A stretch of 64,000 nucleotides of DNA from Rebecca billardiae RCC1528 (lineage: Eukaryota; Haptophyta): contig OZ251228.1 in NCBI GenBank assembly GCA_965240325.2, forward strand, positions 1,178,001 to 1,242,000, written 5' to 3'. The notes beneath the pieces are model-generated. The model was not told where the DNA came from and made no database searches. It saw only the letters and a list, made by a program, of their open reading frames with translations. Position numbers and translations under genes: made by a program. Positions 24,191 to 34,997 of the stretch are shown piece by piece. Every line of letters begins with the position of its first letter. The first letter of the stretch is position 1.

Positions 24191-25316
24191 GAGCTGGGTT
24201 CGTGTGTTTTCCTTCGCTCTTCGGATGCCTCGCTCCAGCTGGCGGGGCGGCTACCGCACAAGTACTGCGCTTGGAACCTCATTTTACCACTAACCGCGCC
24301 TCTTCACCTCCACGGCGCATTCTGATTGGCCGAGACGCTGAGATTGCGTGTGCTTGATTCGTGAGGCCCTACCCGCTCTCCCAGATGCGGCGAGATGATT
24401 CGTCGGCGTGTGCGGCACTCATTTAGTTCCACTCTATGAATTGAATAGGGCCATTCCCGGAAAGTTATATTACCATAGGTACCCGTATACAGATTATATT
24501 CACTTGCAGAAACTCATCGCGCTATATTCACCAACCCAATTTTTTTGACCATGGCGCGCAAAGTAAGCTGCAAGTATGGGTAAAGTAACAAGATCGTCGA
24601 TAAAACTTTTCTCGTGCATCAACCGCCCATCATGGCGTCGTCTGCCTCTCGGCAGCACATCGTGCGATGAAGCGGTGGCGTAGGCGCCTGTCGCCGCTGT
24701 CGCCCCAACGAAGGAAGGCTTTGACTCGGCCAGTGATCATGGGCGCAGAAGACGCCACGGAGCCTAGACATGCGTGCCGGTAGGGGCAACGAGATACTAC
24801 CGGACCTGCCTGCCTAGTGCGCCATTCCACTTGGCGCGCACGCACAGTGCGTGGAGCGAAGCCTTGCCCGCGCAGCCGCCAGCCATGTTAATAGTTTGAA
24901 ATGTTTTCAGCGGAGTCAGCGGACCGGTCACAGCTGATCTTTGTCGTGTGGCCTGTCGGTGTGGGTTCCTTGCCACCGAGTCGGCGGCGCGGCCGGCTGG
25001 TCCGACTAGATCCCGCCTCCGGACAGAGTGATTGGCGAACTCTTAATAGTGCCCGGCGCCGCATAAATGGGGCAGTTATAATCAGTTATTTTTATGACGA
25101 TAATATATATAACTTTGTTACTGCGCCAACCGACTACTGCTGATGTCGATGAAACGCCGCCAGCCGCCCAGCCGGCGCCGATCGCGACGACACGCTGCAA
25201 GGCGCGGCTGCAACTCACGCCGCCCCGGCTCAGGGCCGTGGCGGATCCGCGCACCGTGCCGCGGTCGACTCGCGGGGCGAAGTCTCTGAATCGCTGCTCT
25301 TGCATCGGCTGATGAA
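24191..25316. other. Intergenic DNA without a supported gene
   Basis: Over 1.1 kb without a convincing frame. The part at 24420-24610 is AT-richer than its surroundings. Confidence 0.5.
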
Positions 25317-26843
25317 TCAGTTCGAGTTGGGACGCGCGAGGCGCAGCATCTCGCCCACGTCCGTCACCTTTGCGAGGCGCTTCCCCGCCGCCTCCCCCTG
25401 CTCGCGCTCGTGCGCGTCGATCCGCTCCCACCCGTCGAAGCCCACTGAGCAGACGCTGCGCTCTTCGAGCAGATGAGCGAGCCCGGCCGCACCCTCGTCA
25501 GCCAGCCCCGCGCGAGGGCTGGCCGCGTCGGGCGCGGCGAGCTTCCCCGACTCCCAGTCGGCGAGGATGGCGGCGGCGGTTTCGCTCGCGTCCGAGATGT
25601 TCGTGAGGATCACGCCTGACGGCCCGCGCTTGTACCAGCCGGAGGCGTACAGGCCCTGCACCGGCGCCGCCGAGGCCGCTCCGTCCGACTCCAGCACGCG
25701 GCCTTCCGCCGTGGGCACGCGCGCGCGCGCCGAGTCGAAGGGCACGCCGGGCAGCGGCGAGGACTTGTAGCCGATGGAGGTGAAGACGTAGCCACACGCC
25801 GTGCTCTCCAGCTCGCCCGTGCCCACCGCGCGCCCGCCCTCCACGCGCGTGCGCTCAAAGGTGGCGCTGGCAACGCGCCCGCCCGTGCCGGCAGCGCCAT
25901 CGGCGGCGCCGAAGGAGTGCGGGGCGCGATGGAAGGCGAGGACGGCCTCGCGGTCGGTCGGCGGCGCGCCGCCGCGCGCCTCGGACTCGAGCCAGAGCGT
26001 GCGCAGCAGCTCGGCCTGCCGCTTGCGCGGCCGGTCCTTCGCCACGGTCGCGAGGGCGGCCTCGTCGAGCGCATCGGGCGCGCCCGTGTCGACCGTGAGC
26101 GTGCACCCGTCGAGCTTGGAGAGCTCGCGGAGCTCCTTGGTGGTGAAGGCGGCCTGGAGCGGGCCGCGCCGGCCGGCGAGGATGACGCGCCTGATCGACG
26201 AGCGCTCGAGCGCGCGCACCGCGTGCGCGCAGATGTCCGTCGGCGCCAGCTCGGCCACGGGCTTGAGCAGCACGCGAGCGACATCGAGCGCCACGTTGCC
26301 CTGGCCGATGATCACGGCGGTGTCGTGCAGCGAGAGGTCCCACGACTCAGCGGCGGCGGACGGGTGGCCGTTGTACCACTCCACAAAGTGCCGCGCGGAG
26401 TGCACGCCCTCCAAGTCCTCGCCTGGCACGCCCAGCTGGCGGTCGTCATCCGCGCCGCACGCAAGGACGACCGCCGAGTAGCGCTCACGAAGCTCAGAGA
26501 CCGAGACGGAGGCGCCCGTGCCGTCGGCGACGGTCACGTTGCCAGCAAAGGTGACGCGTCCCGAGCGCGCGATCTCCGTGAAGCGCTCCGTCACGTTCTT
26601 CACCTCCGGGTGGTCCGGAGCGACGCCGAAGCGCACGAGGCCGAACGGCACCGGCAGCCGGTCGATCACGTCCACGTGAACGGCCGGAGAGCCGCGCAGG
26701 AGGGCGTCGGCGGTGTAGAAGCCGGCGGGGCCGCTACCGATGATGCAGACGCGCCAGGGCGACCCCGCCGCCGTGGACAGCGCGCGCGCCGGGCCGCGCC
26801 GACGCGCGATCGTGGCCGCGCCGGCGAGGGCAGCAGACGCCAT
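25317..26843 (-). CDS. NADPH:adrenodoxin/ferredoxin reductase (FDXR/Arh1 type), mitochondrial
   Basis: Single exon, 508 aa. The FAD enzyme passes electrons from NADPH to mitochondrial ferredoxin for Fe-S cluster, heme or related biosynthesis. Residues 1-28 (MASAALAGAATIARRR..) form a mitochondrial presequence. The FAD-binding GSGPAGFYTA is at 36-45, followed by DRLPVPFGLVRFGVAPDHPE, a signature of this family. The NADP-binding site GQGNVALDVAR is near 179-189, and the late GWYKRGPSGVI block matches the conserved FAD/NADP contact region. Length is within the usual range. The start is divergent from the OTU gene 104 bp away. Confidence 0.93.
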   Translation of the reverse strand: MASAALAGAATIARRRGPARALSTAAGSPWRVCIIGSGPAGFYTADALLRGSPAVHVDVIDRLPVPFGLVRFGVAPDHPEVKNVTERFTEIARSGRVTFAGNVTVADGTGASVSVSELRERYSAVVLACGADDDRQLGVPGEDLEGVHSARHFVEWYNGHPSAAAESWDLSLHDTAVIIGQGNVALDVARVLLKPVAELAPTDICAHAVRALERSSIRRVILAGRRGPLQAAFTTKELRELSKLDGCTLTVDTGAPDALDEAALATVAKDRPRKRQAELLRTLWLESEARGGAPPTDREAVLAFHRAPHSFGAADGAAGTGGRVASATFERTRVEGGRAVGTGELESTACGYVFTSIGYKSSPLPGVPFDSARARVPTAEGRVLESDGAASAAPVQGLYASGWYKRGPSGVILTNISDASETAAAILADWESGKLAAPDAASPRAGLADEGAAGLAHLLEERSVCSVGFDGWERIDAHEREQGEAAGKRLAKVTDVGEMLRLARPNSN

Positions 26844-26947
26844 CGCGAGAATCTGACGGCGAGACCGCGAGAGTCACGGCGTCGCCGCGTCGGCTGGCTC
26901 TGTGACGAAGCACGGCCGGGCCGTCGCCTCGAACGCGGGAGTCGGGC
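26844..26947. promoter_or_regulatory. 104-bp divergent promoter region
   Basis: The spacer between the adrenodoxin reductase and OTU gene starts is so short that both promoters must overlap. No TATA box is visible. Confidence 0.4.
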
Positions 26948-27583
26948 ATGCGGCGGAACAGCGCCCTCGAGCGCGCGCGGGCGGCGAAGGCGGCGAAGGA
27001 GGCCGGCGCCGGCGCGAAGCCCGCGGTGAGCGCGTCCTCGAGCGAGCGGCTGATGACCACGGGCGGCCAGCAGTATATCGAGCACACGCCCAGGGTCAAC
27101 CCGAGCGAGCTCCCGCCGCAGAGCCAGGCGGACATTGACCACGCGCGGCTGCGCTCGCGGCTCGAGGCGTTCGGACTGCGCGAGCGCGAGGTGGAGGGCG
27201 ACGGCAACTGCCAGTTCCGTGCGCTCTCGGACCAGATCTACGCCTCGCAGGAGCACCACATGCTCGTGCGCATGCAGGCGGTCGAGCAGCTGCTACTCGC
27301 CGCCGACCGGTACAAGGACTACGTGGTCGCGCAGACATACGACGAGTACGTGCAGAAGATGTCGTTGGAGGGGGCGTGGGGCGACCACGTGACGCTGCAG
27401 GCCGTCGCCGACCGCATCGGCGTCGACATCAACCTGGTCACCTCCTTCGAGGACCGCGACGGCGGCACCGGCATGATCCGCGTGCGCAGCAGGCCGATGC
27501 CAGACACGCCGCCGAGCGACGGCCAGCCGCTGTGGCTGTCGTTCTGGGCGGAGATCCACTATCAGTCGATCGTCGACGAATGA
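26948..27583 (+). CDS. OTU-family cysteine protease (deubiquitinase)
   Basis: Single exon, 211 aa. Residues 1-35 are basic and Ala-rich. The OTU core has the catalytic Asp/Cys loop EGDGNCQFRALSDQIY with Asp85 and Cys88, and the catalytic His204 in WAEIHYQSI near the C-terminus. Together these give an intact Cys-His site with standard spacing for OTUD5/OTUD6- or plant OTU-type small enzymes. It likely cleaves ubiquitin chains in the cytosol or nucleus. No other domain (UIM, UBA) is seen. Divergent from the adrenodoxin reductase gene. Confidence 0.92.
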   Translation: MRRNSALERARAAKAAKEAGAGAKPAVSASSSERLMTTGGQQYIEHTPRVNPSELPPQSQADIDHARLRSRLEAFGLREREVEGDGNCQFRALSDQIYASQEHHMLVRMQAVEQLLLAADRYKDYVVAQTYDEYVQKMSLEGAWGDHVTLQAVADRIGVDINLVTSFEDRDGGTGMIRVRSRPMPDTPPSDGQPLWLSFWAEIHYQSIVDE

Positions 27584-28833
27584 TGCGCGCGTGACCCGCT
27601 CGCTTCCGACGGTACCCTGCGTCGGCGCTGGGCCTGGAATGCAGCTTTGACCGCGTTGTCTGAGATATAGTGTGGCGGCACTCATTCCGTGCAGCATCTC
27701 TGTGACTAGTACCAGTATGGGCCTCTTATCACAGATCGAGTTGAGAGTGATCGTCAATGACTACGAGTTCTCACTTCCAAGCCCAGGCTGCCCAGCTCGG
27801 AAAGGTGGCGGCGGGGTGGCACCCGTGCATAAGCAGTGGGCGCGCTTATTGAGTCCGGGAGCCCGGGAGGGACCCACGGCTTGGGGCGTCAACCCCCGAG
27901 ATCGGGCTCGCAGCGGCCCGGACACGATGGCGCGCCCACGAGAGGCGCGCGTGCGCCCGCCTACCGGCGCTGCAGGCCGGCGCGGCTGATCGGCGCGGTC
28001 CACAGGACACGTGGGCACCGCGCGCGCCTCTTTTCCTGTCCTCTCGCGCTCCTCGCCGCGCGCAGTAGCCCGCTGCCAAGCCATCAACGCCTGCCAAGCG
28101 AGCCGGCGCGCGCACCAAGGGCGCGCGCTCGGCGCGGATAGGGCCAATTAAGGTCGGGGCACGGCATGGGCGAGTGGGCACGCATGTTATACACCGCTCG
28201 GGCGCACGCGCCCGGCGTTCTGCGCGCGCCCTTGCCACTGGCAAGTGCTCGCGCACTGCGCGCGTAACTCACGAATGGTGCACCTCGCGGCAGCCCGCAG
28301 GGTATGCTCTGCATGGAGGCATCCTTCGCTTCCCAGCGGGCGAATCGGTGCCAGCCGCAGCCTGGGGGTCGTCTGTGAGTACCCCGGTCCAAGATGCCCC
28401 ATGGGCACGCTGATACGGGTTGCTATGTCGTCGATGCTGCCGAGGAGTGCCGAGCGGCTCTGCCCTGTGACGTCCCGGCACATGGGCCTTGTCGACTCTC
28501 GACCTTCCGCTCCGAGTTCATCACGCCAGACGCAGGCGATGCCGCTGTGCACGCTCGCGTTCGACCACTTCGTACCCACCAGACCGGCCCTTATGTCTCT
28601 GTTGGCGTAGGTGGCGTGCGCGCGCGCGCGCGTGCCGCCTGCCACAGTACAGTAGACGTAGTCGGTGCCGCGGACGCGGTGGCCGTGGGCCGCGTAGCGA
28701 CCTGCTCGGATAGTCGTCGTAGTCGCTTTAAAATAAGACTGCACAGCCTGGTTGATTTACATATACATCGTCATCATCACTGCGCGCGATTTGCTGATGC
28801 ATCAGTGTCATCAGCGCTCATCATCACATACAT
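27584..28833. other. Intergenic DNA without a supported gene
   Basis: No supported gene. A 21-bp core CGGGGGTTGACGCCCCAAGC occurs inverted near 27878-27898 and again directly near 29973-29993, next to the inverted-repeat element, so a short dispersed sequence is shared. Confidence 0.45.
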
Positions 28834-29828
28834 TTATCGGTACAGTAGTTTAAGCGGCGCGCCAAAGCGCACAGTACGCGCGCCGTGCAGAGGTGAGCTC
28901 GGGCACGACAGACGGTCCGCGCGCGTCTCCGTCTTGACCGAGAACTTCCTCGCGGTGGCGATGGCGGACTCGTGCTTGGCCGCCGCCTGCCGTGGCGTGA
29001 TCTCGCTCGACGACGCACCCGGAGGCGGTGACGTGCACGGGCAGGCGCTGCTCGCATGCCCGTTCCTCACCCACTCGCAGATGCCGAGCGCGCGGCATGC
29101 GGTGCACTGTGCCAGCGCTGGCGCGGGGCACGCGCGCGCGCTCGCGCTGCCGCCATCGCCCGCGCCGGACTTCTTCGTCTTCTTCTAGGTGGGCGTCGAG
29201 CCCATCGACGGCGGTTCCATCTCTCGCCGCTGCTGCCGTACCCGCGTGCTGTGCGGGCGCGGCCGCGGCCGGCGGCGTCGGCACCTCGAGACCAGGCAAG
29301 AGGCGCGCCACGGCCGCGACGAGCGCGGGCATCAGGTCGCCAGCCGTCACCTGGCCGTCGAGAGGCTTGAGCGCATCCTTGTGCGCCGCCGACAGCGCGC
29401 ACACCGCCGGGCGTACGAGCAGCTGCCGCACAGCGCACACAGCTGTCGCGGGCTGGCTGCATCCACATCGGCACATTTCGAAACACCCGCTTCCGCTCGG
29501 CGCCAGCGCCGCGCCACTCAACCGCGGTTTCGATCGAGCGGAAGTGGGCGGGCTCGCGGACCACCTCGAAGCCGACGATGAGGTCGAGCGCATCTGCGGC
29601 GCCGGGAAGCAGGAACCCGCCGGTGCCCTTGCATTTGGCCGGCGTCGGGAACCAATCCGCCACGCGCACAGCATGGAGCGCAATCGCTCCAGGAGCGGGC
29701 GCGCCTGCGAAGCGGAGGTCGCCCCCAGCACCGGCTGTGAAGCGGGCAGTGTACACGGACAGCGCGCCGTCCTCGTGCGCGAGGATCACGCCGTCTGGGA
29801 GGCCGTCAGTCAGAATGACGCGCGCCAT
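28834..29828 (-). CDS. Unknown spliced gene with a C-terminal Cys cluster
   Basis: Three minus-strand blocks in different frames join by GT-AG introns. Block 1 starts at ATG 29828 (MARVILTDGLPDGVILAHED) and reads into ..DLIVGFEVVREPAHF. Block 2 is 29285-29422 (LLVRPAVCAL, then KDALKPLDGQVTAGDLMPAL). A clear 100-nt intron at 29185-29284, phase 0 on both sides, leads to block 3 at 28834-29184. Block 3 has a basic KKTKKSG start, a CTACRALGICEWV..CPC cluster that could bind zinc, and stop TAG/TGA-type termination after APLKLLYR. The first intron's donor is uncertain (about 29487 or further upstream), so total length is not fixed. I recognise no family. Confidence 0.42.
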
Positions 29829-29994
29829 GCCCGCCGCAGCGGCGCAGCGCCTCGACGGCACGCCTGGCTTGACGCCGTTGGCGCAGAGGCGGCGCGCCGG
29901 ACTCACCTCCCGGACGGCACCCCACCACTGGGAGGGTTGCCGTCCGGGAGGCGCAATCTCTCCGGACTGGTTCGGGGGTTGACGCCCCAAGCCC

Positions 29995-30863
29995 ACGGTC
30001 CGGACTCACTCACACGGAGCCCGGCCGTCTGGGTCGCGGATCTGTGAAAACTCGCAGAATGGCGCTCATTCGCGGTAGGTTGAGCATGCCGCCCGCAGTG
30101 AAGCTTCAACTGGTCAGAACCAGCCGGGTATGGCCAATGTAAGCGTTGGGCAGGACGAGACGAGCGCATGGACGCTCCCCGAGGCCGGCTGGCTGGCCAC
30201 TGTGGCATCCTTGCACAGCATTCGCACGGCGTGCACGGGCGCCGGTCTGGGCCCAACCCGACTCTGCACGAGCACCATTATCAGGGAGCTCTGGTGCGTG
30301 CCCTCGCGGGGACTTTCGGGTGGAAAGGGTCGCGTGTATCATGCAGGCACGCGAGTGTGAGCACCTATGCCCCCGTACTACATGGATACACCGGTAGTGA
30401 GTGACTCGTGCGGGAGCTCGTAGACTGATTCGTCTAGGGGCTCTTTGATTCGCCAAGTACCGGTGTATCCATGTAGTACGGGGGCATAGGTGCTCACACT
30501 CGCGTGCCTGCATGATACACGCGACCCTTTCCATCCGAAAGTCCCCGCGATGGCACGCACCAGAGCTCCCTGATAATGGTGCTCGTGCAGAGTCGGGTTG
30601 GGCCCAGACCGGCGCCCGTGCACGCCGTGCGAATGCTGTGCAAGGATGCCACAGTGGCCAGCCAGCCGGCCTCGGGGAGCGTCCATGCGCTCGTCTCGTC
30701 CTGCTCAACGCTTACATTGGCCATACCCGGCTGGTTCTGACCAGTTGAAGCTTCACTGCGGGCGGCATGCTCAACCTACCGCGAATGAGCGCCATTCTGC
30801 GAGTTTTCACAGAATGATCCGCGACCCAGACGGCCGGGCTCCGTGTGAGTGAGTCCGGACCGT
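29995..30863. mobile_element. Inverted-repeat (foldback-like) element with ~400-bp arms
   Basis: 29995-30396 and 30458-30863 are reverse complements of each other with very few mismatches (one visible 4-nt indel near 30040/30815), separated by a 61-bp unique centre. The same minus- and plus-strand frames are consequently mirrored and should not be read as genes. No terminal motif plus target duplication is obvious. It may be a foldback element, or an inverted duplication made by template switching. Just outside the left arm, 29906-29947 contains a separate short hairpin with a 12-bp stem (TCCCGGACGGCA). Confidence 0.8.
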
Positions 30864-31060
30864 CAGTCCCTCCTGGCACCGGACTCGCCCAATGCTTATG
30901 ATGGTCCGGTACGTCAAAGCCGTAAGCCGACGATGAAAATCGAGCGGTCCGGCGCTTTTCAAGCCTCGGCCGGCTCGCGATTGTCGCCCGCGCACGCCCA
31001 CCCGCACGGCAGGTTGAAAGTCGCTCGCACAGGCCGGCACGCGACCGGCGCGCGGGGGCC

Positions 31061-34000
31061 ATGCAGCCGCGTTCGCGTCGCGCACTGGTGTGCGCGGCGA
31101 CGCTCTCCTTCGGCGTGCTCGCTGTGCTCGCCATCCTCGCGCTGCGGCCCGCCAACTCGCCGGCCGCGATGAAGGAAGACGACCAGATCCGCTCATGCCG
31201 GGACCGCGCCAAGTCCGCCGAGCGCGCGGCCATGGACCAGTGCAAGTTCGGCAGGGAGACGTGCTTGTCGAGCCGATGTGCAGGCTCGTCACGTGGCCGC
31301 TGCTCGCGTATGTGCAAAAACGACGAGTCCGCGTGCAAGGCCGACGCCGAGTCGCGCTCGGCGAGTGCGGAGGCGGATTGCTACCGGCAGGTGCCTGCAC
31401 CCTCGCCCGCGCCGCTGCCTGTGTCGTCGTCCTGGTCGCGCTCGACGCACCGCTCGCGCAGCTCCCTGGGCGCATCTGCTGCTGGAGACGTGGACGACCT
31501 CATGCCGTCCAAGTACCCCAACCCCTTCTGCCGCGGTGCGCTGCAGCGCGTGCGCAGCGTGGGCCCGCACCCAGCAGCTTATGACACCCGCGTGCTGCCG
31601 TGCCGCCGCCCACATCCGCACAGGCAAGATGGAGGACCCTCCCGAGCCGGATAAGGATGGCAACGGGTACATCTGCTCCAAGGCGGTGGGCAAGCCTGGC
31701 TGCCAGACGGTCGTCCAGCTCCTTGGGCCATACTGTGCGCGCGGGCGCGCGAGCCTGGGGCGTGTCGCAAGCGCTCGCCCTTGCCCCTGCGTTGCTCGCG
31801 CACGGCGTGATCGCGCGCACCCGGCGCGCGCGGCGCGCGCGGTGGCACGCAGGCGCGTGCTGCGAGTGCTACGTGCAGTGCGGCATGGCCGACACGCTCT
31901 TCGCCGGCTGTGACGCCAAGCTGTGCACGGCCTCTCATGACGAGCCACAGCCGGCGGCGCCGCTCGGAGCGCCCGTGCCTCACGACAGCCTCGGCGGCGC
32001 ACTGCCGTACGGGCCCAACTCGTACTGCGTGGGCAACAAGAATCGGCCCTCGGACATCTCCTCGCCGAGCAAGGACGGCCTGGGCTACGTGTGCTCGAGG
32101 GCGCAGGCGAAGCCGTACTGCAACTCTGTGGAGGAGCTGGCCACGGAGTACTGCGCGTGCTGCTACTGCTACTCGCAGTGCTCGCTGCAGCACACGGCCA
32201 GCTTCGGCTGCCGCTCAAAGTACATGGTGCGCGGCGTGTGGCGCGGCGAGGGCGGGCACCACGAGCAGCCACGCCCCGCGTGCGCGCGCGCGGCGTCGAG
32301 CTCAGCCCACCCGCGTGCGCACTCTCCCCACGCCGTCGCGCCTGCGCCGCCGCGCGCCAGTGCGGCTATGGGCCTGACTGGACGCCAGGTGAGTCGATCT
32401 CAGCCGCGCCCGTGCCGCACTCGGGCTCGGGCAGGCTGGACTCGCCCACGGTGTACCGCAACCCGTACTGCATCGGCAAGATGCAGATGCCTCCGAACTT
32501 GGACAAGGACGGCAACGGCTACATCTGCAAAAAAGTGCGTGCGGCGCCAATACCAGCCCTGGCGGCGCTGCGCTGCGCGTTGGGGCAGGGCAGCATATGA
32601 GCTGGCGCGCTCAGAAGCCAGTGGGCGCGCTGTAGCTGTGCTGTGCGGTGGGGCCGGGCGGCGAGACGGCGCGCGCGGCCGTCGCGAGTGCGCGTACGCG
32701 CGCTCGGCCGCGCGCGCGCCCGGGTCGCTCACTCCTCGGCCCTGCGCTCTTGCCGCCCCGCGCGCTCGCCGCCGCCCTCAGGCCGTCGGCCACCCGCACT
32801 GCCAGACGGAGGACGAGCTGGCCAGCCTCTACTGCGCGTGCTGCCAGTGCTACACCCAGTGCGGCATGGGCAGCACGATCAACGCGAACTGCAAGCCGAT
32901 GTGCGAGGCCGGCGCGCCGATCGCCGACTCGCCGCCGTCCGCTTCGCCCGCGCCCGTCCCCACCAGCCTCTCCGCCCCGCTCTACTTTGGGCCGAACGCG
33001 TTCTGCGTGGGCAAGAAGGACGCGCCGACGGACCCGGACGACCTGGGCCAGGACGGGCACGGGTACATCTGCTCCTCCGCGCGCAACCGGCCGTTCTGCA
33101 CGACGGTGGCTGAGCTGGCCACGGAGTACTGCGCGTGCTGCTACTGCTACAACAAGTGCGGGCTCAAGAACACGGCCTCGTTCGGCTGCGAGTCCCACTA
33201 TGCGGTACGCGCGGCCCTCGCGGCCCTCGCGGCCCTCGCGGCCGGCCCTCGCGGCCCTCGCGGCCCTCGCGGCCCTCGCGGCCCTCGCGGCCCTCGCGGC
33301 CCTCGCGGCCCTCGCGGCCGCGCTCGGTGGCGGCGCGCGCGACGGCGCCTCACGCGGCACGCGCGTGCCCGCCGCCCCACACCGCGACCCGCCCAGTGCG
33401 GCTACGGCCCCGGTAACAGCGTAGGCCCGTCCGCCCAGCCGGCTGCGCCGGTCCCTGCCAGCCTCTCCGCCCCGCTCTACTTTGGGCCGAACGCGTTCTG
33501 CGTGGGCAAGAAGGACGCGCCGACGGACCCGGACGACCTGGGCCAGGACGGGCACGGGTACATCTGCTCCTCCGCGCGCAACCGGCCGTTCTGCACGACG
33601 GTGGCTGAGCTGGCCACGGAGTACTGCGCGTGCTGCTACTGCTACAACAAGTGCGGGCTGAAGAACACGGCCTCGTTCGGCTGCGAGTCCCACTATGCGG
33701 TACGCGCGGCCCTCGCGGCCCTCGCGGCCCTCGCGGCTGCGCTCGGTGGCGGCGCACGCGACGGCGCCTCACGCGGCACGCGCGTGCCCGCCGCCCCACA
33801 CCGCGACCCGCCCAGTGCGGCTACGGCCCCGGTAACAGCGTAGGCCCGTCCGCCCAGCCGGCTGCGCCGGTCCCTGCCAGCCTCTCCGCCCCGCTCTACT
33901 TTGGGCCGAACGCGTTCTGCGTGGGCAAGAAGGACGCGCCGACGGACCCGGACGACCTGGGCCAGGACGGGCACGGGTACATCTGCTCCTCCGCGCGCAA

Positions 34001-34997
34001 CCGGCCGTTCTGCACGACGGTGGCTGAGCTGGCCACGGAGTACTGCGCGTGCTGCTACTGCTACAACAAGTGCGGGCTGAAGAACACCGCCTCGTTCGGC
34101 TGCGAGTCCCAGTATGCGGTACGTGCCGTGCGCGCAGCCATCGTCGCGGCCGCTCGGCGGCGTGCGCTCGGCGGCGCCTCACGAGACGGCGCCTCACGCG
34201 GCACGCGCGCGCCCGCCGCCCCATGCCACCCCAGTGCGGCTACGGCCCCGGGTACCACACAGGCTCGGGGCTCGGCGCCGCGCAGCCGGCCGCGCCCGTG
34301 CCTACCGAGGTGGACTCGCCCGCCCCCTTCGCCAACGCGTACTGCGTGGGCAAGATGTCCGCGGCCACCATGCTCGGCCGCACGATCGACGGGAGCGGGC
34401 TCATCTGCAAGAAGGTGCGCACGCGCGCTCGATTGGGCGTGCGCGGCGGGTGGGGCGTGCACGGGAGTGTGCGCCCGGCTACACGTTGCGCGCTCACGCT
34501 CGCGTGCGCGTGCCACGCGGCGCCCGTGCCCTCAGGCGGTGGGCAAGCCTGGCTGCGAGACGACCGAGCAGCTCGGCTCGCTCTACTGCGCGTGCTGCCA
34601 GTGCTACACCCAGTGCGGCATGAGCAACACCCGGAACGCCAACTGCAAGCCGATGTGCACGCCGCCCTCGCCCTCGCCGCCGCCGCCGGCGCCGCCACCC
34701 TGGTGGCACACCGGCCAGACGGCCGGCGGCGGCCTGCAGCAGCAGCTGCTGCAGGGCCCGTCGCAATATCGCAACCTGTGGTGCAGCGGCCACCAGGGCA
34801 CGCACGGCACGGACGCGAGTGCGGACGGGCACGGCTACCTGTGCCAGGCAGCGGTGGGCAAGCCCGGCTGCGAGCGACCGGATCAGCTCGCGTCGTTGTA
34901 CTGCGCGTGCTGCTATTGCTACACGGAGTGCGCCATGGCCAACACCCAGCAGTCGAGCTGCTCCGCCGCGAACTACTGCGCGCACCCGCCGCCATGA
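31061..34997 (+). CDS. Secreted protein of eight Cys-rich 'YCACC' modules (novel family)
   Basis: Nine exons (31061-31535, 31624-31734, 31853-32226, 32361-32534, 32782-33204, 33397-33699, 33816-34118, 34235-34414, 34536-34997) join in frame to 934 aa; all introns are GT-AG. Residues ~1-33 (RALVCAATLSFGVLAVLAIL) form a signal peptide or anchor. After a short Cys/Ser-rich region come eight modules of ~65-105 aa. Each has N-x-[FY]-C-x-G, then D-x-D-G-x-G-Y-[IVL]-C, K/R-P-x-C, then YCACCxCYxxC and a final Cys. A-type modules end in CKPMC and B-type in TASFGC; modules 4-6 are almost identical. The DxDGxGY stretch resembles calcium-binding loops such as Excalibur (weak). Pro-rich linkers separate modules. 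A wall, scale or adhesion role is possible; function unknown. Confidence 0.82.
33205..33396 (+). repeat. Intronic 9-bp minisatellite (GCGGCCCTC)n
   Basis: Intron 5 of the Cys-rich gene begins GTACGC and contains about a dozen tandem GCGGCCCTC units (about 33209-33320). Intron 6 (33700-33815) begins the same way with only a few units. Apart from repeat number the two introns are nearly identical, showing that exon plus intron were duplicated as one unit. Confidence 0.85.

Noticed and set aside
30106-30748. Matching pairs of small open frames on opposite strands
   Set aside because: They are mirror images caused by the inverted repeat, with no independent support.
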